From Caballeronia concitans (lineage in GTDB: Bacteria > Pseudomonadota > Gammaproteobacteria > Burkholderiales > Burkholderiaceae), in NCBI RefSeq assembly GCF_001544615.1, contig NZ_FCNV02000001.1, forward strand, positions 744,001 through 808,000: a DNA stretch of 64,000 nt, written 5' to 3'. Below, piece after piece: positions 27,747 to 38,087 of the stretch. The position numbers were made by a program, and so were the translations under genes. Numbering within the stretch: the stretch's first letter is position 1; each line of letters opens with the position of its first letter. The notes under the pieces were generated by a model. It saw nothing but the letters and a program-made list of their open reading frames with translations, ran no database searches and was not told the DNA's origin.

Positions 27747-30700
27747 ATGGCCAGATTCTTCATCGATCGCCCGATCTTCGCGTGGGTGATCGCCATCATC
27801 CTCATGCTCGCGGGCCTCGCGTCGGTATCGACATTGCCGGTCGCGCAATATCCGACCGTCGCGCCGCCGTCCGTCCAGATCACCGCGATGTTCCCCGGCG
27901 CGTCCGCGCAAACCGTCGAAAACACCGTCACGCAGGTGATCGAGCAGCAGATGAGCGGGCTCGACCACTTGATGTATCTGTCGTCGAGTTCGGACGATTC
28001 GGGCACGGCGACCGTCACGCTGACGTTCGCGGCGGGCACGAACCCCGACATCGCGCAGGTTCAGGTGCAGAACAAGCTGCAGCTCGCCACGCCCAGCCTG
28101 CCGCAAGTGGTGCAGCAGCTCGGCCTGAGCGTGTCGAAGGCGAGCAACAGCTTCCTCGTCGTGCTCGCGTTCGTGTCCGAAGACGGCAGCATGAACCGCA
28201 ACGACCTCGCGAACTACGTGGCGTCGCACGTGCAGGAACAGATCAGCCGTCTCGACGGCGTCGGCACGGTCAACCTGTTCGGCACGCAATACGCCATGCG
28301 CATCTGGCTCGATCCGAACAAGCTGATGAAGTACGGCCTCATGCCCGGCGACGTGCAACAGGCCTTGCAAGCGCAGAACGTGCAGGTCGCGGGCGGCCAG
28401 CTCGGCGGCACGCCCGCGACGCCCGGTCAGGCGATGCAGGCCACCATCACCGAAGCGACGCTGCTGCGCACGCCCGAGCAGTTCGGCGACGTGCTGCTGA
28501 AGGTCGACGCGGACGGTTCGCAGGTCCGCGTGAAGGACGTCGCGCGCGTGGAGCTGGGCGGCGAGAACTACAACTTCGAGACGCACTACAACGGGCATCC
28601 GGCCGCGGGCTTCGGCGTGAGTCTCGCGACCGGCGCGAATGCGCTCGCCACGGCCGAGCGCGTGCGCAAGAAGATCGACGAGTTGTCGAAGTACTTCCCG
28701 CACGGGCTCGTCGTGAAGTATCCGTACGACACCACGCCGTTCGTGCGCCAGTCCATTTCGGACGTGATCAAGACCTTGTGCGAAGCGATCGTGCTCGTGT
28801 TCCTCGTGATGTATCTGTTCCTGCAGAACATCCGCGCGACGCTGATTCCGACCATCGCGGTGCCGGTCGTGCTGCTCGGCACGTTCTCGATCATGTCCGC
28901 GCTCGGCTTTTCGATCAACACGCTGTCGATGTTCGGCATCGTGCTCGCCATCGGCCTCTTGGTGGACGATGCGATCGTCGTCGTCGAAAACGTCGAGCGC
29001 GTGATGAGCGAAGAAGGCTTGCCGCCGCGCGAAGCCACGCGCAAGGCGATGGGCCAGATCACCGGCGCGCTGATCGGCGTGGCGCTCGTGCTGTCGGCGG
29101 TGTTCGTGCCGGTGGCGTTCTCGGGCGGATCGGTCGGCGTGATCTATCGGCAGTTCTCGCTCACCATCGTTTCCGCGATGGTCCTCTCCGTGCTCACCGC
29201 GATGGTCCTCACGCCCGCCATGTGCGCGACCATCCTGAAGCCGCTGCCGAAGGGCCACGCGCAGAAGTCGACCGGCTTCTTCGGCTGGTTCAACCGCACG
29301 TTTGACAAGAGCCGCGACACGTATCATACGGGCGTCACGCACGTCATCCGCCGCTCGGGGCGCTGGCTCGTCATCTATCTCGCGATCATCGCGGTGGTCG
29401 GGCTGCTGTTCACGAAGCTGCCGAAGGCGTTTCTGCCCGACGAAGATCAGGGCACGATGTTCATCCTCGTCGCCGGTCCGGCCGGATCGACGCAGGAAAC
29501 CACGCAACGCGCGCTCGACGATGTCGCCGGCTACTTGCTGAAGCAGGAAAGCGCGGTCGTTGAATCCGTGTTCACGGTGAACGGCTTCAGCTTCGCGGGA
29601 CGCGGGCAGAACTCGGGCCTCGTGTTCGTGCGCCTGAAGGATTACGCGCAACGCCAGCGCGCCGACGCGAAGGTGCAGGCGCTCGTGGGCCGCACGTTCG
29701 GGCGCTTCGCGGGGTATCGCAACGCGATGGTCTTCCCGGTCAATCCGCCGTCCATCCCCGAACTCGGCACGGCGTCGGGCTTCGACTTCGAGCTGCAGGA
29801 TCGCGCGGGCGTAGGTCACGACGCGCTGATGGCCGCGCGCAATCAGTTGCTCGGCATGGCGGCGAGCGATCCGTCGCTCGCGCAGGTGCGTCCGAACGGC
29901 CTCAACGATACGCCGCAGTTCAAGGTGAACATCGACCGCGAGAAGGCGCTGGCGCTGGGCGTGCCGGCATCCGCGATCGATCAGACGTTCTCGGCGGCGT
30001 GGGCGTCGATGTACGTGAACAACTTCCTCGATACCGACAACCGCATCAAGAAGGTCTACCTTCAGGGCGACGCGCCGTTCCGCATGTCGCCGGAAAACAT
30101 CGACGGCTGGTTCGTGCGCAATGCGTCGGGCGGCATGGTGCCGTTCTCCGCGTTCGCGACGGGCGAGTGGCGCAACGGCTCGCCGAAGCTGGAGCGCTAC
30201 AACGGCATGTCGTCGATCGAAATCCAGGGCGCGGCGGCTCCCGGCAAATCCACCGGCCAGGCGATGCAGGCCATCGAAGCGCTCGCCGCGAAGCTCCCGG
30301 CGGGCATCGGCTATGAATGGACGGGCTTGTCGCTTCAGCAGCTCCAGTCCGGCTCGCAAGCGCCGGTTCTGTACGGCATCTCGATTCTCGTCGTGTTCCT
30401 GTGCCTTGCCGCGCTGTACGAGAGCTGGTCGATTCCGTTCTCCGTGATCATGGTCGTGCCGCTCGGCGTGATCGGCGCGTTGCTCGCCGTGACCTTGCGT
30501 GGCCTCGAAAACGACGTGTTCTTCCAGGTCGGCTTGCTGACGACAGTCGGCTTGTCGGCGAAGAACGCCATTCTCATCGTCGAGTTCGCGCGCGAATTGC
30601 AGCTTGCGCAAGGCATGGGGCCGGTCGCGGCTGCGCTCGAAGCGGCGCGCCTGCGTCTGCGTCCGATTCTGATGACGTCGCTCGCGTTCATCCTCGGCAC

Positions 30701-30935
30701 CTTGCCGCTCGCGATCAGCAACGGCGCGGGATCGGCGAGCCAGCATGCCATCGGGACGGGCGTGATCGGCGGGATGCTTTCCGCGACCTTCTTCGCCATC
30801 TTCATGGTGCCGATGTTCTTCGTCGTGGTCCGCGCGCGCTTCGGCGGCGACAAGGAAGACACGGAAGCCGCAATCGCGGATTACGAGCGGCAGCGTTCCG
30901 GCGCGCGCGACGGCTCAGGCAAGCAGGGACATTGA
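27747..30935 (+). CDS. RND multidrug efflux pump, inner-membrane transporter, copy 2
   Basis: The 1062-residue HAE1-family transporter starts [20 protein letters not shown]. It keeps the proton-relay aspartates in [18 protein letters not shown] and matches copy 1 over its full length, with differences concentrated in the periplasmic loops (for example [14 protein letters not shown] where copy 1 has [14 protein letters not shown]). Loop differences may alter substrate range. The channel gene begins one base after its stop, exactly as in copy 1. No regulator gene accompanies this cassette. Confidence 0.95.
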   Translation: MARFFIDRPIFAWVIAIILMLAGLASVSTLPVAQYPTVAPPSVQITAMFPGASAQTVENTVTQVIEQQMSGLDHLMYLSSSSDDSGTATVTLTFAAGTNPDIAQVQVQNKLQLATPSLPQVVQQLGLSVSKASNSFLVVLAFVSEDGSMNRNDLANYVASHVQEQISRLDGVGTVNLFGTQYAMRIWLDPNKLMKYGLMPGDVQQALQAQNVQVAGGQLGGTPATPGQAMQATITEATLLRTPEQFGDVLLKVDADGSQVRVKDVARVELGGENYNFETHYNGHPAAGFGVSLATGANALATAERVRKKIDELSKYFPHGLVVKYPYDTTPFVRQSISDVIKTLCEAIVLVFLVMYLFLQNIRATLIPTIAVPVVLLGTFSIMSALGFSINTLSMFGIVLAIGLLVDDAIVVVENVERVMSEEGLPPREATRKAMGQITGALIGVALVLSAVFVPVAFSGGSVGVIYRQFSLTIVSAMVLSVLTAMVLTPAMCATILKPLPKGHAQKSTGFFGWFNRTFDKSRDTYHTGVTHVIRRSGRWLVIYLAIIAVVGLLFTKLPKAFLPDEDQGTMFILVAGPAGSTQETTQRALDDVAGYLLKQESAVVESVFTVNGFSFAGRGQNSGLVFVRLKDYAQRQRADAKVQALVGRTFGRFAGYRNAMVFPVNPPSIPELGTASGFDFELQDRAGVGHDALMAARNQLLGMAASDPSLAQVRPNGLNDTPQFKVNIDREKALALGVPASAIDQTFSAAWASMYVNNFLDTDNRIKKVYLQGDAPFRMSPENIDGWFVRNASGGMVPFSAFATGEWRNGSPKLERYNGMSSIEIQGAAAPGKSTGQAMQAIEALAAKLPAGIGYEWTGLSLQQLQSGSQAPVLYGISILVVFLCLAALYESWSIPFSVIMVVPLGVIGALLAVTLRGLENDVFFQVGLLTTVGLSAKNAILIVEFARELQLAQGMGPVAAALEAARLRLRPILMTSLAFILGTLPLAISNGAGSASQHAIGTGVIGGMLSATFFAIFMVPMFFVVVRARFGGDKEDTEAAIADYERQRSGARDGSGKQGH

Positions 30936-30936
30936 C

Positions 30937-32385
30937 ATGCTCAAACATTCTTTGATCGCGGCGGCGGTCGCGGTTCTGGCCGCAGGCTGCACGTTGGAAC
31001 CGACGTACGAGCGGCCCGCCGCGCCCGTATCGGCGAACTTTCCGGCAGGCGGCGTGTATGCCGCGCAGCCCAACGTGGCGCAAGGCGTCGCGGCGGCGGA
31101 TATCGGCTGGCGCGCGTTTTTCGTCGATGCGCGGCTGCAGCGGCTCATCGATATCGCGTTGAAAAACAATCGCGATTTGCGCGTGTCGGTGCTGAACATT
31201 CAGGCGGCGCAGGCGCAGTATCGGATCGTGCGTTCGGAGCTTTTCCCGGCGATCTCGGCGCAAGCGGATCAGTCGAAACAGCGCACGCCGCGAGACTTGT
31301 CGTTCTTCGACAAGACGATTTCGAACACGTATTCGGTCGGCCTCAATGCGTCGTGGGAAATCGACTTGTTCGGGCGCGTGCAGAGTCTCAAGGATCAGGC
31401 GCTCGCGCAGTATTTCTCGACGGCGTATGCGCGTAAAGCGTTCGAGGTTTCGCTGATCTCGCAAGTGGCGTCGCAGTATCTGCAAGTGCTTCAGGCCGAT
31501 GATCTGTTGCGCGTCACCGAAGGCACGCTCAAGACGGCGCGCGCGTCGTATGACATCGTCAAGCTGCAGTTCGACAACGGCGCGGCGTCAGAACTCGACG
31601 TGAGTCAATCGCAGACGGTGGTCGAGAGCGCGAACGCGAACCTTCAGGCGCAGCAGCGCGCGCGGGCGCAGGCGGTCAATGCGCTCGTGCTGTTGCTCGG
31701 CGAGCCGATGCCCGACGATCTGCCCGCCGGCATGCCGCTCAACGACCAGCACTTCCTCACGGACATTCCTGCGGGCTTGCCATCGGACTTGCTGACGCGC
31801 CGTCCCGACATCATGGAAGCGGAGCAGAATCTGCTTGCCGCGAACGCGAATATCGGCGCGGCGCGGGCGGCGTTCTTCCCGCGCATTTCGCTGACGGGCA
31901 GCTTCGGCACGCTGAGTCCGACGCTCGGCGGTCTCTTCAAGGCGGGTTCGGCTGCATGGAGCTTCGCGCCGACGATCACGCTGCCGATCTTCGAAGGCGG
32001 CGAGAATCAGGCGAATCTCGATCTCGCGAACGTCCAGAAGAACATCCGGATCGCGCAGTACGAGAAGGCGATCCAGTCGGCGTTCCGCGATGTCGCCGAT
32101 GGCCTCGCCGCGCGCGGCACCTACGATCAGCAAATTCAAGCGCTCGAACGCGACACCGCCGCGCAACAGCGTCGTCTGGATTTGTCGACGATGCGCTACC
32201 GGCAAGGCGTCGACAGCTATCTCGGCGTGCTGACCGCGCAGCAGGACTTGTACGCCGCGCAGCAATCGCTGATCGTCGCGCGCACGCAGCGGCTCGCCAA
32301 TTTGGTGACGCTGTATCAGGCGCTCGGCGGCGGATGGATCGAGCGCACCGGCGATTCACCGCGCGCAGCCGACGCCGCATCCTGA
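30937..32385 (+). CDS. RND outer-membrane efflux channel (NodT/OprM family), copy 2
   Basis: The 482-residue lipoprotein has lipobox VLAAGC (Cys18) and the same two TolC-like domains as copy 1. It is shorter near the N-terminus (no ADAGGRSAKD segment) and at the C-terminus. An 80-base block at 32167-32246 is identical to 25858-25937 in copy 1. It would pair with the copy 2 adaptor and pump. It ends 66 bases before the convergent permease gene, with a terminator hairpin between. Confidence 0.93.
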   Translation: MLKHSLIAAAVAVLAAGCTLEPTYERPAAPVSANFPAGGVYAAQPNVAQGVAAADIGWRAFFVDARLQRLIDIALKNNRDLRVSVLNIQAAQAQYRIVRSELFPAISAQADQSKQRTPRDLSFFDKTISNTYSVGLNASWEIDLFGRVQSLKDQALAQYFSTAYARKAFEVSLISQVASQYLQVLQADDLLRVTEGTLKTARASYDIVKLQFDNGAASELDVSQSQTVVESANANLQAQQRARAQAVNALVLLLGEPMPDDLPAGMPLNDQHFLTDIPAGLPSDLLTRRPDIMEAEQNLLAANANIGAARAAFFPRISLTGSFGTLSPTLGGLFKAGSAAWSFAPTITLPIFEGGENQANLDLANVQKNIRIAQYEKAIQSAFRDVADGLAARGTYDQQIQALERDTAAQQRRLDLSTMRYRQGVDSYLGVLTAQQDLYAAQQSLIVARTQRLANLVTLYQALGGGWIERTGDSPRAADAAS

Positions 32386-32392
32386 CGCCATG

Positions 32393-32423
32393 AAAAAAGC
32401 GCCGCGGCTCACACCGCGGCGCT
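32393..32423 (-). terminator. Terminator of the NCS2 permease gene
   Basis: AGCGCCGCGG (32398-32407) and CCGCGGCGCT (32414-32423) form a perfect 10-bp stem. The adjacent A-run (32393-32398) is a U-tract for transcription from the minus strand. It may also end readthrough from the pump cassette. Confidence 0.8.
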
Positions 32424-32451
32424 CAAGGCAAGCACACCCGCCAACACGTCC

Positions 32452-33855
32452 TTATTGCGCTTCCGACGCCCGCGCGGTGCCATCGAACTCATGTCCGGCC
32501 TGGCGGATGTCGCATCGCGCCTCACGCTCCTTGCGCACGCCGTTGAACACGATATTCAACAGCACCGCCGACACCGACGCCAGCAGAATGCCGCTGTGAA
32601 GAATCGGCTCGAGCGCGTGCGGCAGTTGCGAGAAGAACTTCGGCGCGACCACCGGCACGAGCCCGAGTCCCACGCTCACCGCGACAATGAACAGGTTGTG
32701 GTGATTCTTCGCGAAGTCCACCTTCGACAGCACCTTGATGCCGTTCGCCGCGACCATCCCGAACATCACGATGCCCGCGCCGCCCAGCACGAACGGCGGC
32801 ACCGACGCGACCACCTGCGCCATCTTAGGAAAGAGGCCGAGCAGCACGAGAATCACGCCGCCCGTCGCGCAGACGAAGCGGCTCTTCACGCCCGTCACGC
32901 CGATCAAGCCGACGTTCTGCGAAAACGACGTATGCGGGAACGAGTTGAACACGCCGCCGATCAGCGTGCCGAGACCATCCACGCGCAGGCCGCGCACGAG
33001 CGCTTTCTGATCGACCGGACGTTCGACGAGATCGCCGACCGCGAGGAACATGCCCGTCGATTCGATGAACGTCACGAACATGACGATCACCATCGTCGCG
33101 ACGGAGAGCGCATCGAAATGCGGCAGGCCGAAGTGGAACGGCATCACGATGCCGACCCACGGCGCATGCGCCACGCCGTCCATGCTGACGCGGCCGAGCA
33201 TCGCGGCAATGACGAAGCCCGCGACGATGCCGAGCAGCACCGATATATTCGCGATGAAGCCGCGCGCGAACTTGTTGATGAGCAGAATGAGCGACAGCAC
33301 GACGAGCGACAGGAGCAGATAAACCGGGTTGCCGTAGTCCGGATTGCCGACGCCGCCCGCCGCCCAGTTGATGCCCACGCCCATCAGCGACAGGCCGATC
33401 ACCGCGATCACCGTGCCGACCACGACCGGCGGGAAGAAGCGCAGCAGCTTGCCGATCATCGGCGCGAGAAAGATGCCGATGACGCCCGCCGCGATCGTGG
33501 CGCCGAAGACATCGAGAATGCCGAGCGACGGATTCGTGCCGATGGCGACCATCGGTCCGACAGCGGCGAACGTGCAGCCCATGATGACCGGCAGGCGAAT
33601 GCCGAAGATCCACAGGCCGAGCGTCTGGATGAGCGTCGCGACGCCGCATGAAAACAGGTCGGCGCTGATGAGGAACGCGACCTGATCCTTGGTGAGATGC
33701 ATCGCCGCGCCGAGAATCAGCGGCACCGCGACGGCGCCCGCGTACATCACGAGGACGTGCTGGATCCCCAGCGTCAGAAGTTGGCCGGTGGGCAGCCGCT
33801 CGTCGCACGGATGAACCTTTGCATGCGCGTTTGCGCTGCTCGTACTCGATGCCAT
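32452..33855 (-). CDS. NCS2-family nucleobase (xanthine/uracil) permease
   Basis: The 467-residue inner-membrane protein has about 12-14 hydrophobic helices and the NCS2 signatures LGIQHVLVMYAGAVAVPLI near the start, VTFIESTGMFLAVGD mid-protein and FNSFPHTSFSQNVGLIG. The glutamate in FIESTG is the conserved substrate-binding position. Such symporters import xanthine, uric acid or uracil with protons; the exact base is not resolved. The start at 33855 is supported by AAGGAGAGAG; the frame continues to 33930. Nearby genes do not indicate a pathway. Confidence 0.9.
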   Translation of the reverse strand: MASSTSSANAHAKVHPCDERLPTGQLLTLGIQHVLVMYAGAVAVPLILGAAMHLTKDQVAFLISADLFSCGVATLIQTLGLWIFGIRLPVIMGCTFAAVGPMVAIGTNPSLGILDVFGATIAAGVIGIFLAPMIGKLLRFFPPVVVGTVIAVIGLSLMGVGINWAAGGVGNPDYGNPVYLLLSLVVLSLILLINKFARGFIANISVLLGIVAGFVIAAMLGRVSMDGVAHAPWVGIVMPFHFGLPHFDALSVATMVIVMFVTFIESTGMFLAVGDLVERPVDQKALVRGLRVDGLGTLIGGVFNSFPHTSFSQNVGLIGVTGVKSRFVCATGGVILVLLGLFPKMAQVVASVPPFVLGGAGIVMFGMVAANGIKVLSKVDFAKNHHNLFIVAVSVGLGLVPVVAPKFFSQLPHALEPILHSGILLASVSAVLLNIVFNGVRKEREARCDIRQAGHEFDGTARASEAQ

Positions 33856-34200
33856 GTCTCTCTCCTTGAAAAGCCTTTCCACTTGAATGGCCTCCAAGGT
33901 AAGTGCGTCAAAAAGCCCTAACAAGACCACGCGACGCTATACGACGCGTTCGCATGCCGATATGAAAAACCCGCGCGGCATGCGGCAAGATGGCGTCGAA
34001 GCCTTTGCAGCAAGGGGTTTGACGCACACGCGGCGATTCATGTCGTGTGAAGAAAGGCCGCTTGATTGCGGGCATCGTTATGATGTTCATCACGAGGCCC
34101 GTATAGTCCATTTTTTGCCTGTTGCGCGCGACGGCGGGGTTAACCCGCGAATCGAGCGTTTTCCCTGACGCGTTTTCACACGACACGGAGAAGTCATTTC
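33856..34200. other. Divergent intergenic region (permease / FGGY kinase)
   Basis: This 345-base region separates the minus-strand permease from the plus-strand kinase and must hold both promoters. I see an inverted repeat CGCATGCC (33951-33958)/GGCATGCG (33977-33984), a TATGAT -10-like hexamer at 34079-34084 without a spaced -35, and a short palindrome GGGTTAACCC (34137-34146). Open frames here are not convincing. Confidence 0.45.
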
Positions 34201-35613
34201 ATGCGTTTTCTTGGCATCGATCTCGGCACCGGTTCGATCAAACTCGCCATTGTCGATGAAGCGGCGCGCGAGGTCGCATCGTCGAGCGCGGCGTATGCGG
34301 TGACGAGCGCGCATCCCGGCTGGGCCGAAACGTCCGCCGATGCGTGGCATGCCGCGCTCGTCGATGCCGCCGCGCGTTTGCCATCGGACGAACGGCAAGC
34401 GGTGAGCGCGATCGGCTTTTCCGGGCAGATGCACGGCGTCGTCCCGACCGCTGCCGATGGCCGCGCGCTGCGCCCCGCGATGCTCTGGCCCGACACGCGC
34501 GCGAGCGCCTTGCTCGACGCATGGCCCGAGCCGCAGCCGAACCCGGTCGCGCCGGGCATGGCCGGACCGCTCTTGCGCTGGCTCTCGGTGAACGAGCGCG
34601 TGGTGGCCTGCGAAATGCGATGGGCGTTGCAGCCGAAGGACTGGCTGCGCGTGCGTCTGGGCGGCACGTTCGTCACCGATCCATCCGATGCCTGCGCGAC
34701 GGCGCTCGCGCATCCTTCGGGCGCGTGGGACGACGCGCTCATCGACAGGCTCGGCTTGCCGCGCGAATGGTTCGCGCCGGTCGCGGTATCGCATGGAGAA
34801 GGCGGCGCGTTGTCGGCGCGGGCGGCGGCGGAACTCGGCTTGCGCGCCGGAATTCCGATGGCCGCCGGCGCGGGCGATACGCCTTGCGCCGCGCTCGGCA
34901 GCGGCCTGCACGCGGACGGCGACGCGCTGCTCACGACGGGCAGCGGCGGGCAGATCGTCGTCATGTGCGAGGACGCGCCGCCGTCCGTGCGCGGCCTGCA
35001 TGCGTATCGCGCGGCGACGGACACGTGGTATCGCATGGCCGCGATGCAGAACGTCGGCGTGGCGTTGGAAGCGGTGCGCGGCTGGCTCGGCTATGCGACG
35101 TGGCCCGCCGCCTACGACGACGCCTTCGCCGCCGACGCCAGCGCATCCGTCACCTTTCTGCCGTACCTGAGCGGCGAACGCTCGCCGTGGATGAACCCGG
35201 CGGCGCGCGGCGGATGGCTCGGACTCGGCCTCGACGACACGCGCGGCTCGATGATGCGCGCCGCATTCGAAGGCGTGGCATTCGCATTGCGTGCGGGTCT
35301 CGATGCAATCCGGAACAGCGGCACGCCGTTGTCCGCGATGCGACTCGCGGGCGGCGGATCGATCGATGCGCGCTGGCGTCAGTTGCTCGCCGATGCGCTC
35401 GATGTCGAGCTGAACGCCGTCGATTGCCCGAACGCGGCGGCGCGCGGCGCGGCGATGCTCGGCGGCATCGCGGCGGGGCATTGGCGGACGAACGAACTCG
35501 CATCGCTCGCGCCGGCCGCGACGCGCGTGGCCGCACCGCGAGGCGACGCCGCGCTTCAACGAAGGCACGCGCGTTTCATCGACCTGTACGGACGCGTCGA
35601 AGGCTGGTTCTGA
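34201..35613 (+). CDS. xylB: Xylulokinase-like FGGY carbohydrate kinase
   Basis: The 470-residue kinase has the N-terminal phosphate-binding GIDLGTGSIKLAI, the FSGQMHGVV segment that is typical of xylulokinases, catalytic-base region AAGAGDTPCAALG, FLPYLSGERSPW and the adenosine motif LAGGGSIDARWRQLL. It would phosphorylate D-xylulose or a related ketose. It leads a cluster with an AGE epimerase (103 bases downstream) and the formaldehyde genes. A second xylulokinase is at 52117, so this one may serve another ketose. Family is secure; substrate is not. Confidence 0.88.
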   Translation: MRFLGIDLGTGSIKLAIVDEAAREVASSSAAYAVTSAHPGWAETSADAWHAALVDAAARLPSDERQAVSAIGFSGQMHGVVPTAADGRALRPAMLWPDTRASALLDAWPEPQPNPVAPGMAGPLLRWLSVNERVVACEMRWALQPKDWLRVRLGGTFVTDPSDACATALAHPSGAWDDALIDRLGLPREWFAPVAVSHGEGGALSARAAAELGLRAGIPMAAGAGDTPCAALGSGLHADGDALLTTGSGGQIVVMCEDAPPSVRGLHAYRAATDTWYRMAAMQNVGVALEAVRGWLGYATWPAAYDDAFAADASASVTFLPYLSGERSPWMNPAARGGWLGLGLDDTRGSMMRAAFEGVAFALRAGLDAIRNSGTPLSAMRLAGGGSIDARWRQLLADALDVELNAVDCPNAAARGAAMLGGIAAGHWRTNELASLAPAATRVAAPRGDAALQRRHARFIDLYGRVEGWF

Positions 35614-35716
35614 CGGCAAGCGCGTTAGCCCTTACACTTTGGGCTCTGCAGCACGTCCCTCACGCTCAACCCGCACGGCAACGTCCTGCGCATCACAACA
35701 ACATCGACATTCCGCT

Positions 35717-36931
35717 ATGTCCGCTTCCGTCCCGACGCAACCCGACTTCCGCTCGCGCCAGTTTTTGCTGGACCACGCGCTGCGCACGATGATCTTCTAT
35801 CACCCGCACTGCATGGACCCCGCAGGCGGCTTCTATCACTTCTACAAGAACGACGGCACGATCTACGACCGCAAGTCGCGTCATCTCGTGTCGAGCACGC
35901 GCTTCGTGTTCAACTACGCGATGGCCTACAAGCACTACGGTCTCGACGAGTATCGCGGCGGCGTGCGGCATGGCATCGATTATTTGCGGGAGGTTCATCG
36001 CAATCCGCAGACGGGCGGCTATGCGTGGACGCTCAACGGCCGCGACGTGACAGATGCCACCAACCATTGCTATGGCCTCGCGTTCGTCGTGCTCGCGTAT
36101 GCGAAGGCCGTCGAAGCGGGCTTCGACGAAGCGCGCGCGTATCTCGACGAAACCTGGCACGTGATGGAAACGCACTTCTGGGACGCGGCGCACGGTCTGT
36201 ATAAGGACGAAGCGAGCGCGGACTGGAACGTCTCCGACTATCGCGGGCAGAACGCGAACATGCACGCATGCGAAGCGTTTCTCGCCGCGTTCGAAGCGAC
36301 CGGCGAAGCGCGCTATCTCGACCGCGCCGCGCTCCTCGCCGACAACATGGTGAACCGCCAGGCGTCGCTCGCGGGCGGCCTCGTGTGGGAGCATTACAAG
36401 CCGGACTGGTCCATCGACTGGGACTACAACAAGGGCGATCGCAGCAACATCTTCAGGCCCTGGGGCTTTCAGCCGGGGCATCAGACCGAATGGGCGAAGC
36501 TGCTGCTGATTCTCGACCGGCATCGGCCTGACGCATGGCATGTGCAACGCGCGCGCGAACTGTTCGACCGCGCGCTGGAACGCTCGTGGGACGACGAGCA
36601 CGGCGGCATGGTCTACGGCTTCGACACGGAAGGCAAGTTCTACGACGAAGACAAGTACTTCTGGGTGCAGGCGGAATCGCTCGCGGCGGCGGCGTTGCTC
36701 GCGGATCGCATGCAGCGCGATGGCGACATAGAAGCCGCCGTGCGCTACTGGAACGACTACGACCGCCTGTGGACCTATAGCTGGGCGCATTTCGTCGATC
36801 ACAAATACGGCGCGTGGTATCGCATCCTGACGCGCGACAACCGCCAGTACAGCGACGAGAAAAGCCCCGCCGGCAAGACCGACTATCACACGATGGGCGC
36901 TTGCTACGAAGTCCTGAATATCATTCGCTGA
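35717..36931 (+). CDS. AGE-family epimerase/isomerase (mannose isomerase-like)
   Basis: The 404-residue protein belongs to the N-acylglucosamine 2-epimerase superfamily, an (alpha/alpha)6 barrel. Diagnostic segments are [48 protein letters not shown] and [15 protein letters not shown], with the catalytic histidines in MHACEA and GHQTEW. Members interconvert mannose and fructose, or epimerise related sugars, without phosphate. Linked to a ketose kinase just upstream, it could produce the ketose that the kinase uses. ATG 35717 is chosen because homology starts at MSAS...[10 protein letters not shown]; the frame opens at 35639. Confidence 0.88.
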   Translation: MSASVPTQPDFRSRQFLLDHALRTMIFYHPHCMDPAGGFYHFYKNDGTIYDRKSRHLVSSTRFVFNYAMAYKHYGLDEYRGGVRHGIDYLREVHRNPQTGGYAWTLNGRDVTDATNHCYGLAFVVLAYAKAVEAGFDEARAYLDETWHVMETHFWDAAHGLYKDEASADWNVSDYRGQNANMHACEAFLAAFEATGEARYLDRAALLADNMVNRQASLAGGLVWEHYKPDWSIDWDYNKGDRSNIFRPWGFQPGHQTEWAKLLLILDRHRPDAWHVQRARELFDRALERSWDDEHGGMVYGFDTEGKFYDEDKYFWVQAESLAAAALLADRMQRDGDIEAAVRYWNDYDRLWTYSWAHFVDHKYGAWYRILTRDNRQYSDEKSPAGKTDYHTMGACYEVLNIIR

Positions 36932-36965
36932 AACCATCAATCTCAAGAAACCGAGGAACTGGACG

Positions 36966-38072
36966 ATGAAGACAAAAGCCGCAATCGCATGGAAAGCCGG
37001 TCAGCCGCTCACCATCGAGGAAGTCGATCTCGAAGGCCCGCGCGCCGGCGAAGTGCTGATCGAAGTGAAAGCGACGGGCATCTGCCACACCGACTACTAC
37101 ACGCTGTCGGGCGCGGACCCGGAAGGCATCTTCCCGGCGATTCTCGGCCACGAAGGCGCGGGGGTGATCGTCGATGTCGGTCCGGGCGTCGGCACGCTGA
37201 AGAAGGGCGATCACGTGATTCCGCTCTACACGCCGGAATGCCGCGAGTGCAAGTTCTGTCTGTCGCGCAAGACGAATCTTTGCCAGAAGATTCGCGCGAC
37301 GCAAGGCAAGGGCCTCATGCCCGATGCCACCTCGCGCTTCTCGCTCGACGGCAAGCCGCTCTTTCACTACATGGGCACGTCGACGTTTTCGAACTACATC
37401 GTCGTGCCGGAGATCGCCGTCGCGAAGGTGCGTGAAGACGCGCCGTTCGACAAGATCTGCTACATCGGCTGCGGCGTGACGACGGGCGTCGGCGCGGTTG
37501 TGTATTCGGCGAAGGTGGAAGCGGGCGCGAACGTGGTCGTGTTCGGGCTGGGCGGCATCGGCCTGAACGTGATCCAGGGCGCGAAGATGGTCGGCGCGGA
37601 CAAGATCATCGGTGTCGATATCAATCCGGGCCGCGTGGAACTCGCGAAGAAGTTCGGCATGACGCACTTCATCAACCCGAACGAAGTGGAGAACGTGGTC
37701 GATCACATCGTGCAATTGACCGATGGCGGCGCGGACTATTCGTTCGAATGCGTCGGCAATGTGAAGCTCATGCGTCAGGCGCTCGAATGCACGCACAAGG
37801 GCTGGGGGCAGTCGTTCATCATCGGCGTGGCGGCGGCGGGCGAAGAGATCAGCACGCGTCCGTTCCAGCTCGTCACGGGCCGCGAATGGAAGGGCTCGGC
37901 GTTCGGCGGCGCGCGCGGGCGCACGGATGTGCCGAAGATCGTCGACTGGTACATGGAAGGCAAGATCAATATCGACGATCTCATCACGCATCATCTGAAG
38001 CTCGACCAGATCAACGACGGCTTCGACCTGATGAAGAAGGGCGAGTCGATCCGTTCCGTCGTCATCTATTGA
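36966..38072 (+). CDS. adhC: S-(hydroxymethyl)glutathione dehydrogenase / class III alcohol dehydrogenase
   Basis: The 368-residue zinc enzyme oxidises S-hydroxymethylglutathione (formaldehyde plus glutathione) to S-formylglutathione with NAD; it can also reduce S-nitrosoglutathione. Visible features are the catalytic zinc site GICHTDYY and GHEGAG, four structural-zinc cysteines in [15 protein letters not shown], and the Rossmann motif [11 protein letters not shown]. It is 34 bases downstream of the epimerase and 15 bases upstream of fghA, which uses its product. Also named frmA or flhA. Confidence 0.95.
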   Translation: MKTKAAIAWKAGQPLTIEEVDLEGPRAGEVLIEVKATGICHTDYYTLSGADPEGIFPAILGHEGAGVIVDVGPGVGTLKKGDHVIPLYTPECRECKFCLSRKTNLCQKIRATQGKGLMPDATSRFSLDGKPLFHYMGTSTFSNYIVVPEIAVAKVREDAPFDKICYIGCGVTTGVGAVVYSAKVEAGANVVVFGLGGIGLNVIQGAKMVGADKIIGVDINPGRVELAKKFGMTHFINPNEVENVVDHIVQLTDGGADYSFECVGNVKLMRQALECTHKGWGQSFIIGVAAAGEEISTRPFQLVTGREWKGSAFGGARGRTDVPKIVDWYMEGKINIDDLITHHLKLDQINDGFDLMKKGESIRSVVIY

Positions 38073-38087
38073 ACGAAGGAGAACGCC

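Noticed and set aside
27744-30746. 1000-codon open frame on the minus strand opposite the second RND pump
   Set aside because: It is a mirror of the strongly conserved RND gene in a high-GC genome; its Arg/His/Glu-rich translation has no family character. The same holds for 22590-24662 opposite the first pump.
34137-34146. GGGTTAACCC palindrome before the first FGGY kinase as a regulatory site
   Set aside because: Short, single occurrence and no matching site before related genes; kept only as a note in the intergenic entry.
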